Source of the DNA: a virus
Length of the DNA: 25,328 nucleotides
Direction: 5' to 3' (one strand)
IMG/VR virus record: IMGVR_UViG_3300022074_000346
Location: 1-25,328 of that record
Shown here piece by piece: positions 1-9,700 of the stretch (within the stretch, counting starts at the first letter, position 1; the number at the start of each line of letters is the position of its first letter). Both the position numbers and the translations under genes were made by a program. The notes beneath the pieces are model-generated. The model worked only from the letters and a program-made list of their open reading frames with translations. It did not search any database and was not told the origin of the DNA.

Positions 1-387
1 GGCGAAGAGAAAGAAATCGTTGCAGGATGGTACTCCACAGAAGATGGACAGACTACTTCCGTTGCACACTGGTTGGAAGAAGATGACTTCCGTAAGAACG
101 GCGGTGTGATGAATCATGAAACACTTGAATCTATTTCCAAGCGTAAGAAACCTTTCACTGTTGACTACACAGGTTTTGGATGGGTGATGATTCAGAACGG
201 TGTCTTTGAGAATCCTGAGATGAAGTATCCATGGTTTGCTCCTAAGATGCAAATCTTTGAAAGTGGTGCAGTTCAGGACATGTGTGGCGAAGATGTGTCA
301 TTCTGTCTGGATGCTATTGATGCAGGATATGACATCTGGTGTGATCCTCGTATTCGTGTAGGCCACGAAAAAACTCGCGTTATTTGA
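1..387 (+). CDS. Probable glycosyltransferase, GT-A type (3' end only)
   Basis: The frame is open from the first base, so this is the C-terminal 128 residues of a longer gene; the TTG at 73 is internal. The fragment looks like the C-terminal half of family-2-type (GT-A) glycosyltransferases found in T4-like marine phages. It has an aromatic-rich stretch (DYTGFGWVMI, 157-186), then an acidic GEDVSF motif near 285-302 that resembles the catalytic-base ED of these enzymes, and a terminal WCDPRIRVGHEKT segment whose His could ligand the metal. Such enzymes transfer a sugar from a nucleotide-sugar donor; the acceptor (phage DNA, virion protein or host glycan) cannot be read here. It ends at TGA 385-387, 12 bases before the next gene. 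The family call is by motif resemblance; the N-terminal nucleotide-binding part with its DxD motif lies outside the window. Confidence 0.6.
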   Translation, partial: GEEKEIVAGWYSTEDGQTTSVAHWLEEDDFRKNGGVMNHETLESISKRKKPFTVDYTGFGWVMIQNGVFENPEMKYPWFAPKMQIFESGAVQDMCGEDVSFCLDAIDAGYDIWCDPRIRVGHEKTRVI

Positions 388-399
388 TAGGAGATTATT

Positions 400-549
400 A
401 TGGCAGTACGTTCAAAAACTGGTTTAGTTAAAGACGGGTTTATGCCCGGTAAACCGAAAACCACTCGTCAAGGAGAGGGCAAAAATACAAAGTATGCCGC
501 AACCTCTCGTAACGGAAAACGCAAAGCATATCGTGGGCAAGGTAGGTAA
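400..549 (+). CDS. Small very basic conserved phage protein, 49 aa
   Basis: A 49-residue ORF starts at ATG 400 with AGGAG at 389-393, six bases upstream, and ends at TAA 547-549. The protein is strongly basic: about 14 Lys/Arg against three acidic residues, rich in Gly, Thr and Gln, with no predicted hydrophobic core or membrane segment. The second half (KTTRQGEGKNTKYAATSRN, then KRKAYRGQGR) resembles small basic proteins I recall from T4-like cyanophages, for which I know no function. Its composition would suit a nucleic-acid-binding or virion-internal peptide, but that is inference. The good Shine-Dalgarno sequence, tight packing between neighbours and coding-like composition make it a real gene despite its size. 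Its stop codon overlaps a putative late promoter for the next gene. Confidence 0.72.
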   Translation: MAVRSKTGLVKDGFMPGKPKTTRQGEGKNTKYAATSRNGKRKAYRGQGR

Positions 550-552
550 ATA
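547..552 (+). promoter_or_regulatory. Putative T4-type late promoter (TAAATA) for the 217-aa gene
   Basis: TAAATA begins at the stop codon of the upstream gene, preceded by GG (545-546), and ends 22 bases before ATG 575. T4-like phages use a late promoter of the form TATAAATA, read by the gp55 sigma factor with the gp33/gp45 coactivators. The first two bases of the full T4 consensus are not matched here, so this is the weakest of the three candidates in the window. Position in a gap and spacing to the start codon are the main support. Confidence 0.45.
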
Positions 553-555
553 GAT

Positions 556-571
556 GTAACGACAGTGTTAC
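556..571 (+). other. Small hairpin in the leader of the 217-aa gene
   Basis: GTAAC (556-560) and GTTAC (567-571) form a perfect five-pair stem with a six-base loop, ending three bases before ATG 575. It occupies the position where a Shine-Dalgarno sequence would be, and none is visible. It could modulate initiation, or it may be chance; an alternative pairing AACG/CGTT (558-561 with 571-574) competes with it. It has no following T-run, so it is not a terminator. Confidence 0.35.
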
Positions 572-574
572 GTT

Positions 575-1228
575 ATGGCAGCATTAATTTGTAACCTTCC
601 TTCAGTTGAAGTATGGGTAAGAAAAGAATATCTCACTGATCATCAAAGTGGGTGGGGTGAATATGTAAAGGGCGTTTGGGTTTCGGCAAAGTCGATTCCT
701 GGACGTGCTTTTTATTTTGAGACATACTTACCAGAGTATGCAGCAATGTATGATAAGTTACCTATCAGTGCATTTCTTGCAGAACCAAAGAAACCTGATC
801 CTGATATGAGTTTACAGAACCTACAGTTTTGGAACTGTATGGATTATGGTGTAGTTGCTGTTCAGAAGCAGTTTATTGGTAGTATGGATTATGAAGTCTA
901 TACGAGAGATCATGGAACTATGAAAGGTACTTACATTTGTACCATTGATAATTATCATCAAGATCCTGATGTGATTGATTATGCAACAAGTGAAAATCCA
1001 TCAGAACATAAGTCCCATAATTTGATTGAACTCGTTAATGGACAGTATGCATTGTATCCAAACAACAGAACAAGAATCTATGATAATAGTCTGACTCCTG
1101 AGAAACCAAAAATGCCAGATTTCAAAGTATCAACTGAGTATTATCAAGTTGAAAATGGATATGACAGAATGGGCCTTGGCGATCAAGAAAGTTACTTCTG
1201 GAAAACCGCACAAGAACGAGATAAATAA
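575..1228 (+). CDS. Conserved T4-like phage protein of unknown function, 217 aa
   Basis: The product starts at ATG 575 and has no signal peptide, membrane segment or repeat. The N-terminal third is the most recognisable: LPSVEVWVRKEYL, then SIPGRAFYFETYLPEY and MYDKLPISAF (residues about 8-66). I recall these strings from a conserved protein of cyanophages and alphaproteobacterial T4-like phages, without an assigned function. The middle contains LQFWNCMDY and an HKSHNLIELVNGQYALYPNNR segment near residues 144-166; the C-terminal part is acidic and aromatic. Its place just before gp25 and the shared late-type promoter architecture suggest a late virion or assembly role. T4 gp53 lies next to gene 5 and is a wedge protein of similar size (about 196 aa), but I see no gp53 motif here and do not assign it. 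No catalytic residues can be named. Confidence 0.85.
   Translation: MAALICNLPSVEVWVRKEYLTDHQSGWGEYVKGVWVSAKSIPGRAFYFETYLPEYAAMYDKLPISAFLAEPKKPDPDMSLQNLQFWNCMDYGVVAVQKQFIGSMDYEVYTRDHGTMKGTYICTIDNYHQDPDVIDYATSENPSEHKSHNLIELVNGQYALYPNNRTRIYDNSLTPEKPKMPDFKVSTEYYQVENGYDRMGLGDQESYFWKTAQERDK
1221..1227 (+). promoter_or_regulatory. Putative T4-type late promoter (ATAAATA) for gp25-gp6-gp7
   Basis: GATAAATAA spans the end of the upstream gene (its stop TAA is 1226-1228). ATAAATA matches seven of the eight bases of the T4 late promoter TATAAATA. It ends 21 bases before the GTG start of gp25, nearly the spacing seen for the two other candidates. Downstream genes gp25, gp6 and gp7 have no comparable gap element, so they would be read from here. 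Confidence 0.55.
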
Positions 1229-1241
1229 AGCATATTTGCTT
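1228..1241 (+). other. Small hairpin in the gp25 leader
   Basis: AAGCA (1228-1232) and TGCTT (1237-1241) form a perfect five-pair stem with a TATT loop, ending seven bases before GTG 1249. It lacks a T-run and lies just after the putative late promoter, so it would be at the very 5' end of the transcript. A possible role in mRNA stability or in exposing the start codon is inference. Confidence 0.3.
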
Positions 1242-1248
1242 GTAAAAA

Positions 1249-1650
1249 GTGCCAGTTCAACGTGTCAGTAAATCATTTAAGGATGTTTCGATGTCCTTTA
1301 AGGTAAGTCCGCTTACCTATGATTTAATTACAAATAAAAATGAAACTGCAATTGCACGTTCAATTCGCAACTTAATTCTTACTACTCCTGGTGAGCGTCC
1401 TTTTAATCCAGAATTAGGATCACAAGTTAGTCAATTATTATTTGAACCAATTGATGATATTACGACTCAAGCATTGAAGGAGCAGATTGAGAATACCGTT
1501 AATAATTTTGAACCTAGAGTAAGACTTCGTCAGGTTGTTGTTAAACCAAACTTTGACGCAGATGAATATGATATCTCTATTCGTTATGACATTGTTGGGA
1601 TAGAAGCAAACTCCCAGCAATTATCATTCGCATTACAACAGACACGATAA
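1249..1650 (+). CDS. gp25: Baseplate wedge / sheath initiator protein gp25
   Basis: This 133-residue protein matches the gp25/TssE-like family in length (T4 gp25 is about 132 aa) and motifs. The N-terminal part carries NETAIARSIRNLILTTPGER (residues 31-50), the family's helix and GER turn, followed by RPFNPELGS and LLFEP. The conserved EPR triad is at residues 88-90 (NNFEPRVRL), followed by strand-rich sequence. In T4, gp25 binds the gp6 ring and nucleates polymerisation of the contractile tail sheath; the EPR region is part of that core-bundle contact. I use the GTG start at 1249 because related proteins begin MPV-RVS-SFKD; the ATG at 1291 would delete the first 14 residues. No clear Shine-Dalgarno is visible. 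The stop overlaps the gp6 start by one base (TAATG at 1648-1652), so translation of the two is probably coupled. Confidence 0.93.
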   Translation: MPVQRVSKSFKDVSMSFKVSPLTYDLITNKNETAIARSIRNLILTTPGERPFNPELGSQVSQLLFEPIDDITTQALKEQIENTVNNFEPRVRLRQVVVKPNFDADEYDISIRYDIVGIEANSQQLSFALQQTR

Positions 1651-3698
1651 TGGCACTAGTCAACTTTGCCAATTTAGATTTCGATCAGATTAAACAGTCG
1701 ATTACAGATTATCTGCGATCGAACTCTAATTTTACCGATTATGATTTTGAAGGATCTAATCTTTCAACTATTATCGATGCGTTAGCATATAATACGTATA
1801 TAACCTCATATAATGCCAATATGGTATCTAATGAGGTATTCATTGATTCCGCCACTCTCAGGGAGAATGTGGTGTCTCTGGCGAGGAATATAGGTTATAC
1901 TCCTCGTTCTAGTAAGTCATCAAGAGCTAATATTTCTTTCATTGTTAACACTGCCGGTTATAGTGTAAAACCACAAACAATAACACTTAACAAAGGAATT
2001 GTTGCAACGTCAAGATTATTTGGTAATGAGAACTATACGTTCTCGATCATGGAGGATATCACAGTTCCTGTCATAGATGATATTGCTTCTTTTAGTAATA
2101 TTGATGTTTATGAGGGTACATATGTAACGAGTGAATTTAGTTACAACTCCTATGATCCCAATCAAAGGTTTATCTTAGATAATCCAAATATTGATATATC
2201 TACAATCAATGTTACTTGGAAATCATCAGAATTCTCATCTGTAAAAAGAAAGTTCCGTAGATCTGATAGTTTATTTGAAGTAGATAGTCAATCTCCAGTG
2301 TATTGGGTACAAGAAATTGAAGATGAAAGATATGAATTAATTTTTGGAGACGGAGTATTTGGCATTGCTTTGCAAGAACCAAACTTTTTAGAAGTAAGAT
2401 ATCTTGTTAATAATGGCGATAATACAAATGGAGTCTCTGATTTATCATTTAATGGAAAATTGACTACATCTAGAGATAATATTTCTATTGATGCAGGAAT
2501 CTCGCGCATCACCGTTAATACACCATCTTTTGCCGGAGCTAATATTGAAAGTATTGAGTCAATTAAAAAGTATGCCACTCAAACCTACGCTTCACAAAAC
2601 AGAGCAGTAACATCTACTGATTATGAATATATCATCCCTAAGATTTATCCTGAGGCGGAATCTGTTTCAGTATTTGGTGGAGAAGAGTTAAATCCTCCAC
2701 AATTTGGTAAGGTGTTTGCAAGTATCAAACCAATTAATGGCGCATATCTCTCCAACTTAGTAAAAGATAATATCAAGAGAGAAATTAAAAAATATTCTGT
2801 TGGTGGTATTGATTTGGAGATAACCGATTTGAAATATCTCTATATTGAAGCACTTGTTAATGTTTATTATGATTCTAACAATGCAAATAGTGGTGATCAG
2901 ATAAGATCAATCGTTTCTACTAACATTGATCAATATGGATCATCAACTGAGATTAATAAATTTGGAGCAAGATTTAAATATAGTAAGTTTCTTAACATCG
3001 TAGATAACAGCAATCCTGCTATAACATCAAACATTACTACGATTCAAATGAGAAGAGATTTAAGAGCTTCTCTAAATGCTTTTGCTGAATATGAAATTTG
3101 CTTTGGAAATAGATTTCATGTTGTAAATCATGGACATGGGACATATAATGGTAAAATAGGATACAATATTAAGTCTTCTGGATTCCAAGTGAGTGGAGTT
3201 GCGGGAACCGTTTACCTCGCTGATGCAGCGGATCAGTCTTTAGAAACTGGAACTATTAACCTTATTCGTTTAGATTCTGCTAGTGAAGCAGTTATTGTGA
3301 GAAGAAATATTGGTTCAATTGATTATAAAAAGGGAGAAATAATGTTAAATCCTATCAACATTATTTCAACAAGTATTAATAGACAATTCCCACTTATTGA
3401 AATTTCTGCTGTTCCTTATTCTAATGATATCATTGGATTACAGGATCTTTATATTCAACTAGATACTAATAACGTAACAATTAATTCTATTAACGATAGA
3501 ATATCCTCAGGTTATGATGTATCAGGATCCGGTTACATTGTTTCTTCAAGTTTTGCAAATGGAAGTTTAGTCCGTGGCACAGTTGATACGACAACAAGAA
3601 CCTCTAGCACAACTAGTACAAGTTCACCACCAACAGGGACGACGACAATGTCCCCAACTTCATCAAATTCTACTTCCTCACCTACTTATTCATACTAA
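1650..3698 (+). CDS. gp6: Baseplate wedge protein gp6 (baseplate J-like)
   Basis: The 682-residue product (T4 gp6 is about 660) has the usual gp6 N-terminus: FANLDFDQIKQSITDYLRSN, then FEGSNLSTIIDALAYNTYI and a helical segment with LRENVVSLARNIGYTPRSS (residues about 68-88). A baseplate J-type motif ELIFGDGVFG lies near residues 229-238, and VFGGEELNPPQFGKVFASIKP near 339-363. In T4, gp6 dimers link the wedges into the inner ring around the tail tube and contact gp25, gp7 and gp53. Start ATG 1650 overlaps the gp25 stop. The odd feature is the C-terminal tail from about residue 645: some 37 residues almost wholly Ser, Thr, Pro and Gly, ending YSY. The DNA of this tail is rich in C and A, unlike the gene body. 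It may be a flexible, surface-exposed extension; its function is unknown. Confidence 0.93.
   Translation: MALVNFANLDFDQIKQSITDYLRSNSNFTDYDFEGSNLSTIIDALAYNTYITSYNANMVSNEVFIDSATLRENVVSLARNIGYTPRSSKSSRANISFIVNTAGYSVKPQTITLNKGIVATSRLFGNENYTFSIMEDITVPVIDDIASFSNIDVYEGTYVTSEFSYNSYDPNQRFILDNPNIDISTINVTWKSSEFSSVKRKFRRSDSLFEVDSQSPVYWVQEIEDERYELIFGDGVFGIALQEPNFLEVRYLVNNGDNTNGVSDLSFNGKLTTSRDNISIDAGISRITVNTPSFAGANIESIESIKKYATQTYASQNRAVTSTDYEYIIPKIYPEAESVSVFGGEELNPPQFGKVFASIKPINGAYLSNLVKDNIKREIKKYSVGGIDLEITDLKYLYIEALVNVYYDSNNANSGDQIRSIVSTNIDQYGSSTEINKFGARFKYSKFLNIVDNSNPAITSNITTIQMRRDLRASLNAFAEYEICFGNRFHVVNHGHGTYNGKIGYNIKSSGFQVSGVAGTVYLADAADQSLETGTINLIRLDSASEAVIVRRNIGSIDYKKGEIMLNPINIISTSINRQFPLIEISAVPYSNDIIGLQDLYIQLDTNNVTINSINDRISSGYDVSGSGYIVSSSFANGSLVRGTVDTTTRTSSTTSTSSPPTGTTTMSPTSSNSTSSPTYSY
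3585..3695 (+). other. Low-complexity Ser/Thr/Pro-rich C-terminal tail of gp6
   Basis: The last 37 codons of gp6 encode mainly Ser, Thr, Pro and Gly with short runs such as SSTTSTSS and TGTTTMSPTSS, ending in YSY. The coding strand here is dominated by A and C (ACA, ACT, TCA, CCA codons), a visible break from the AT-rich, mixed-purine body of the gene. Such tails are usually disordered. The T4 protein, as I recall it, has no such extension. Confidence 0.75.
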
Positions 3699-3707
3699 AG
3701 ACGTCAG

Positions 3708-6700
3708 ATGATATCAACCGATTTACAGCGAGTACAGATTCAGGACATTATTGAGTATCAATTACCTGCATTTGTAAGGGACGATTTTCCCTTGGTTGGT
3801 GAATTTTTAAAGCAGTATTATATTTCTCAAGAATATCCTACTGCACCTTCTGATATTATACAAAATATTGATGAATACGTAAAGTTAGAAACTCTTCTTG
3901 ACACTCAGGATGAGACAAATCTTGGGGCCGATATTTCTTTTAGTGATACAACAATCACTGCAGGTTTTGATTTTGAGTCAAAACAATATGGAACATATCA
4001 ATTTCCAGAAAGATATGGTTTGATTAAGATTGATGATGAGATCATTTTATATTCATCTAAAGACAGAAACTCTTTTAACGGATGTATTCGTGGATTTAGT
4101 GGTGTAACTGCACTGGGCAATGATGATGAAAATTTAAGTTTTTCATCATCGGAATCTACATCTCATATTCAAGGTGCTAGAATCGTCAATCTAAGTAATG
4201 TTTTATTAAAGAAATTTTTAGAGAAATTAAAGCAACAGATTGCACCAGGATTTGAAGGAAGAGAAATTGATTCAGATGTAAATCAAAAACTATTTCTATC
4301 AAGATCTAAAGATTTTTATCAATCTAAAGGTACTGATGAATCTTTCAGGATTTTATTTGCAGCACTTTATGGAGAAAAAGCAGAGGTTGTAAAACCAAAA
4401 GAGTTTTTGTTTAAGCCTTCTGATGCTCAATACAGAAAAACACGAGATATTGTTGTAGAAGCAGTTGTAGGAGATCCTTCAAAGTTAAAAAATCAAACTC
4501 TCTATCAAGATGCATATCCCGAATATGGTATTGGGGGAGCATATGCTACGATTGTAGATTCTGAAAAGATATTAAGAGGAGATAAAACTTATTATCAACT
4601 TAGCGTAGACTTTGATTATAGTAAAGATATAGATCTTACTGGCGGAACTGTATTTGGAGACTTTAGTGTCCATCCAAAAACTCAAAATATTACTTTAGTC
4701 GCAACTGGTTCGTCAATAATTGATGTTGATTCAACAATTGGTTTTCCAGATAAAGGACAAATTTATGTTAATGGGCAAAGTGGAATTTTAACATATCGTT
4801 CAAAAACTATTAACCAATTTACTGAAGTAGGTTTAGCCCATACTTCTACCTTTGGAACAAATTACCAAATTAATGCAGGCACTGAATTAAACCTGAATGT
4901 AAGTGCATATGGGTTTGAGGGAATTAGCGCCGTCTCAGTCGCTTCTAGCGATGCCTCAGCGGTAGGAATTGCTACTACTTCAAAGATCGAAGTTAGAATT
5001 GGAAAAGTTCTTGAAGAGAATTTCATCTATGATAAAACTTCATATTTTTCTAAAAATGATAATATTGAAATTAAATCACTTGGCATTAATGCGTCAAAAG
5101 CATTAGATACTAAATGGTTTACAAACGTAAGTCCTAAGTATGATGTAAAGAGTGTATCGATTATTGACTCATCTAATTTTACATACTCTATTGAAACGAT
5201 TGCAAGTAATAATTTAAAAATAGGTGATAAAGTAACTGTAATCCAATCTAATGGTGCTGAAAAACAAGGTGTTGTTATTGATATTGCTTCTGCTAAGACT
5301 TTTACATTTGCAAGAGCTGGGCAGTTAACAGGAAGCAAATTTAGCGTCAGAAGAGATATTCTTAAACCAAGTGTCAGTAATTTAAATTCAAATTATTCTT
5401 ATATTGAAAAATCCTTTGCTAATGTTCAAAACACTTATACAAAATATGATGGCGATGTTTTAGTTGCATCATCTTCTATTCCATCATATCATGACACCCC
5501 CCTTAACTTTTATGACAGAAAAGTACCTTTAAATGGGGAATATGATGGGGAACTTTTTACTCATACACGGAATCATGGATTTTATACAGGCGATAGAGTT
5601 TATTATGAACCATCAATAAAAAGCAATACCATTTCTATTGATAATCAAGATGTAGTAGTAGATTCGGTTATAAGCAAGTTTTCTGAGATTGATTCAGGTG
5701 TTTATTATGTGAAAAGAATAAATGATAAACAATTTAAGATTGCTTCAAGTGTCACCAAATTATATAATGATAGTTTTGTTTCAGTATCTGGTATTGTTAC
5801 TGACAACTATTTCTGTCCTATTAATTTTTATAATAAAAATCTAAAACATCAAAAATTATACAGAGAATTTAAATATCCAGTTAATGACGGAAGAGAATAT
5901 ACAACTCTTCCTGGTAAAACTGGAATGCTTGTTAATGGTGTTGAAATTCTAAAATATAAATCTGGAGATAGTGTATATTATGGAAATATCAATAGCGTAA
6001 CAGTTTCTGCTCCAGGAAGCGGTTATGATGTTATTAATCCACCTATTCTTTCTATTCAGGATTCTACTGGAATTGGTGCTACTGGACTCGTAAATGTAAA
6101 AGGTTCTTTAGAAAGAATTGAAATTTTAGATTCCGGATTTGATTATGTAACAGATCCTATCATTACTATTACTGGTGGAAATGGATTAGGAGCCAACGCA
6201 CATGCAAATACAAAATTAATTTCGCACTCAGTCTCTTTCTATTCAACATCAGATAATATTCAAGTAGGGCTTTCATCAGACACCATTGGTTTTTCAACTT
6301 TCCACAGATTCAAAGAATCTGAGAGAGTAATTTATAAGACTGATGGCCAGACTGCTGTTGGCGGTATTACTGATAATTCAGAATATTATGTAAAACTTAT
6401 TGATTCTAAAACAATAAAACTGTTTGAAAATAAAAGAGATGTTATTTCTGGATCAAATTCAGTAAATCTTACTTCAAATGGAGTGGGTATTCATAGATTT
6501 GAGTCATATCATAAAAAACGTGTTCTTTCTGATGTTATTGTATCTTCATTTGGCATTAATTATGAAAATAAGGAGAGAGTATCTGGAGTTTCAGGAATAA
6601 ACACAGCATTAAATCAAATTAATATTTTAAATCATGGGTTCGACTCTGGAGAAACTGTAACCTATTCTGGAAATGCATCGGGACTTAGCAGCGAACAAAC

Positions 6701-9700
6701 ATATATTGTCACTGTAGTTGATTCTAATAATTTTAAATTGTCATCGGTTGGTGTAGGAACAACTGCAAAATCATTCTACTATGATACTAATCAGTATGTA
6801 AATATTAAATCATCGGGTTCTGGATCTCATACTTTCAACTATCCAAGTATTTCGGTAAACATTTCAGGTGAAATTGGCGTAACTACTTTTAGTGGACAGG
6901 ATTTTAACGCAAAATTACAACCAGTATTCAGAGGTTCAATTGAATCAATTCATTTAACCGATACTGGTGTTGGTTATGGTGCAAGTGAGGTTATTAATTT
7001 TAATAAGCAACCATTAGTATCTCTTTTAAGTGGAAGAGATGCAGAACTTCTTCCAATTATTAATAATGGAAAAATAGGACAAGTTCTAGTAACAAATGGC
7101 GGATATGAATACAATTCACCTCCTAATTTAGTCGTAAATGGTGTTGGAAAGTTTGCAAAACTTACGCCAGTTATTAGTGGTGGACAAATTGTTAGGATCA
7201 TCGTTGATAATCCAGGAATTAATTACACAGATTCAACAACTGTGAGTGTAATCGCTAGTGGTTCGGAGGCAAATCTCGCTGTAGATATAAATCAGTGGAC
7301 AATTAACCTTTTTGAGAAGTATCAAGATATTATCGGCGAAGATGATGGCATTTTAGATACTTCTCTTACTGATGAATATGGAATCGAATATACTCATCTT
7401 TATGCTCCCAGAAAACTTAGAGAATCTGTATTCGGACAAGTTATTTCAGATGTAGATGGGACTAAGTATGGAGTTTCTGATTTAAGATTAGATTCTTCAA
7501 ATACTGAAACTGAAACTCAATTTCACTCTCCAATTATCGGATGGGCATATGATGGAAATCCAATTTATGGGCCTTATGGATATGATACAAATACTGGAGG
7601 AACTGTAAGAGCATTAAAAAGTGGTTATAAACTATCACAATTAAATAATCGTCCTCCTCTTTCCGTATGGAATCAAGGATTTTTCTGTGAAGATTTTGTA
7701 TTTACTGGAGAGGGCGATCTTGATGAACACAATGGAAGATATTGTGTAACACCTGATTTTCCAAATGGGGTTTATGCATATTTTGCAACTATAAATCCAG
7801 GTTTCGTTGAAAGTTCAGGAACTTTTGAAGGTTTTAAACTGCCACAATATCCGTATTTTATTGGTAATAAGTTTAAATCTAAACCTAACGATTTTAACTT
7901 TAAAAATGATTCATATCAAGAAAAATATGATATTGAAAACAATAATTGGCTAAGAAATACCACTCCATATGGACTTACATTCGATAATATATCATATGAT
8001 TATTTCATAGAACCATATAAGATCTATGATGAAGTAATTGACATCACATCTACTTCCGTTGGAACAATCGACAGTATTGGTATTGTCACGGGAGGAAGTG
8101 GTTATCAAGTGGGAGATAGAATTGTATTTGAAACTCTCCCCGGTTCTACATCGGCAAAAGCAAAAGTATCTGAAGTTACTGGTAAAGTAATTACAAATGT
8201 CAGTGTCGCTTCTTCTATAGTTTCTCAAATTGAAGTTCTACCTATCGATTCTTCTGGAAGATTTGTAGCATTCTCTCAATCACCCCATGGATTTACAAAT
8301 ACTGATTTAGTTTCTTTATCTGGATTTAATACTTCTATTAGTTTAAATAATAATTCTTTTAATATCGGGGTTTCGACTAATTTCTTTAATCTTGCAAATG
8401 CAATAGGGACAACTTCTGCGACAGGTATAGTTACTTATTTTTCAATAAGTGGTGGAATTATTGATAGAGGTGAACTTTCAATAAGAGAGAATGATATTTT
8501 AGCAATTGGAACAGAAAAGGTTCGTGTTTTAAATGTTGATAAACTTAATTCGAGACTAAGAGTTGAAAGAGCAGTAGATGGAACCGTTTCTTCAGCTCAT
8601 ACTGCTACGACATCTATCTCCGAACAAAGTCGTAAATTCACTTTTATTAGCTCTAGAGAAAATAAAGTTAAATTTGAACTTAATAAGCAAATCTACTTTG
8701 ATCCAAGAGAAACTTTGGGGATTGGCACTCTAAGTGGTGTTGGTATAGGATCTACAATCCTCTTCTCAAATCCAGGTGCTGGTGTTACCCAAGTCTTTAT
8801 TGAGAATAGAGGGATTTTCTTACCTAATCACGATTTGAAAACAGGTGACATTGTTTTGTATAACAATGGTGGAGGACAATCCATTGAAGTGGTATCCAAT
8901 CCTTCAATAGGCACTACTTATAGAATTGGGAATAGCACACCACTTTATATTGCAAAAATAAGTGAAGATATTATTGGAATTCAAACTTTTAAAGTAGGTA
9001 TAGGATCAACAGGAACTTTTGTTGGTATTGCAGATACCACAATGAACTCTGGACTTCTATTCTTTACGGGAATTGGTACTGGAACTAAGCATAGTATTAA
9101 GACAGTAAAAGATAATGTCGTTACTGGTGAAGCAAATAGAAATGAAGTAACAGTTTCTACTGCATCGACTCATGGATTAATTATTGGCGAATCAGTCAAA
9201 ATGACTGTAACACCAGGAATCACCACTACTGTTACAGTTAAATATAATGATCATAATAGAAGAATTGTATTCAATTCTCTTGGATTTACAACAGCAGGAG
9301 TAAGTACAAGTCAAAATACAATTAGCATTAGTGATCATGGATTTAATACAGGAGATAAAATAATTCTTGATTCCAATCCAGCTCCTACTGGATTAGAGGA
9401 TCAAAAGATTTACTATGTTTCTAAATTTTCTAAAGATAAAATTAGACTTTGTGAATCGAAGTATGAAACTGAAAAATTTCAACCCAATTTTGTATCAATT
9501 GATATTGCAAGAAAAGGAAATATTCTTCCCGTTAACCCACATCTAAATGTATTTTCTGGTAACACTGTAGTATTTGATCTAAGTGACTCGTCTTTATCTT
9601 CTTTAAATGCATCTACTCTTTATTCTGCATTTGACATGAATCTTTATAAAGATTCTAATTTTACAGATAGATTTGATGGCACACTTTCAAATAATATCTT

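Noticed and set aside
575-1228. Assignment of the 217-aa protein as baseplate wedge gp53
   Set aside because: Size and place near gp25 would fit, but I see no gp53-like sequence, and the protein resembles a separate conserved family of unknown function.
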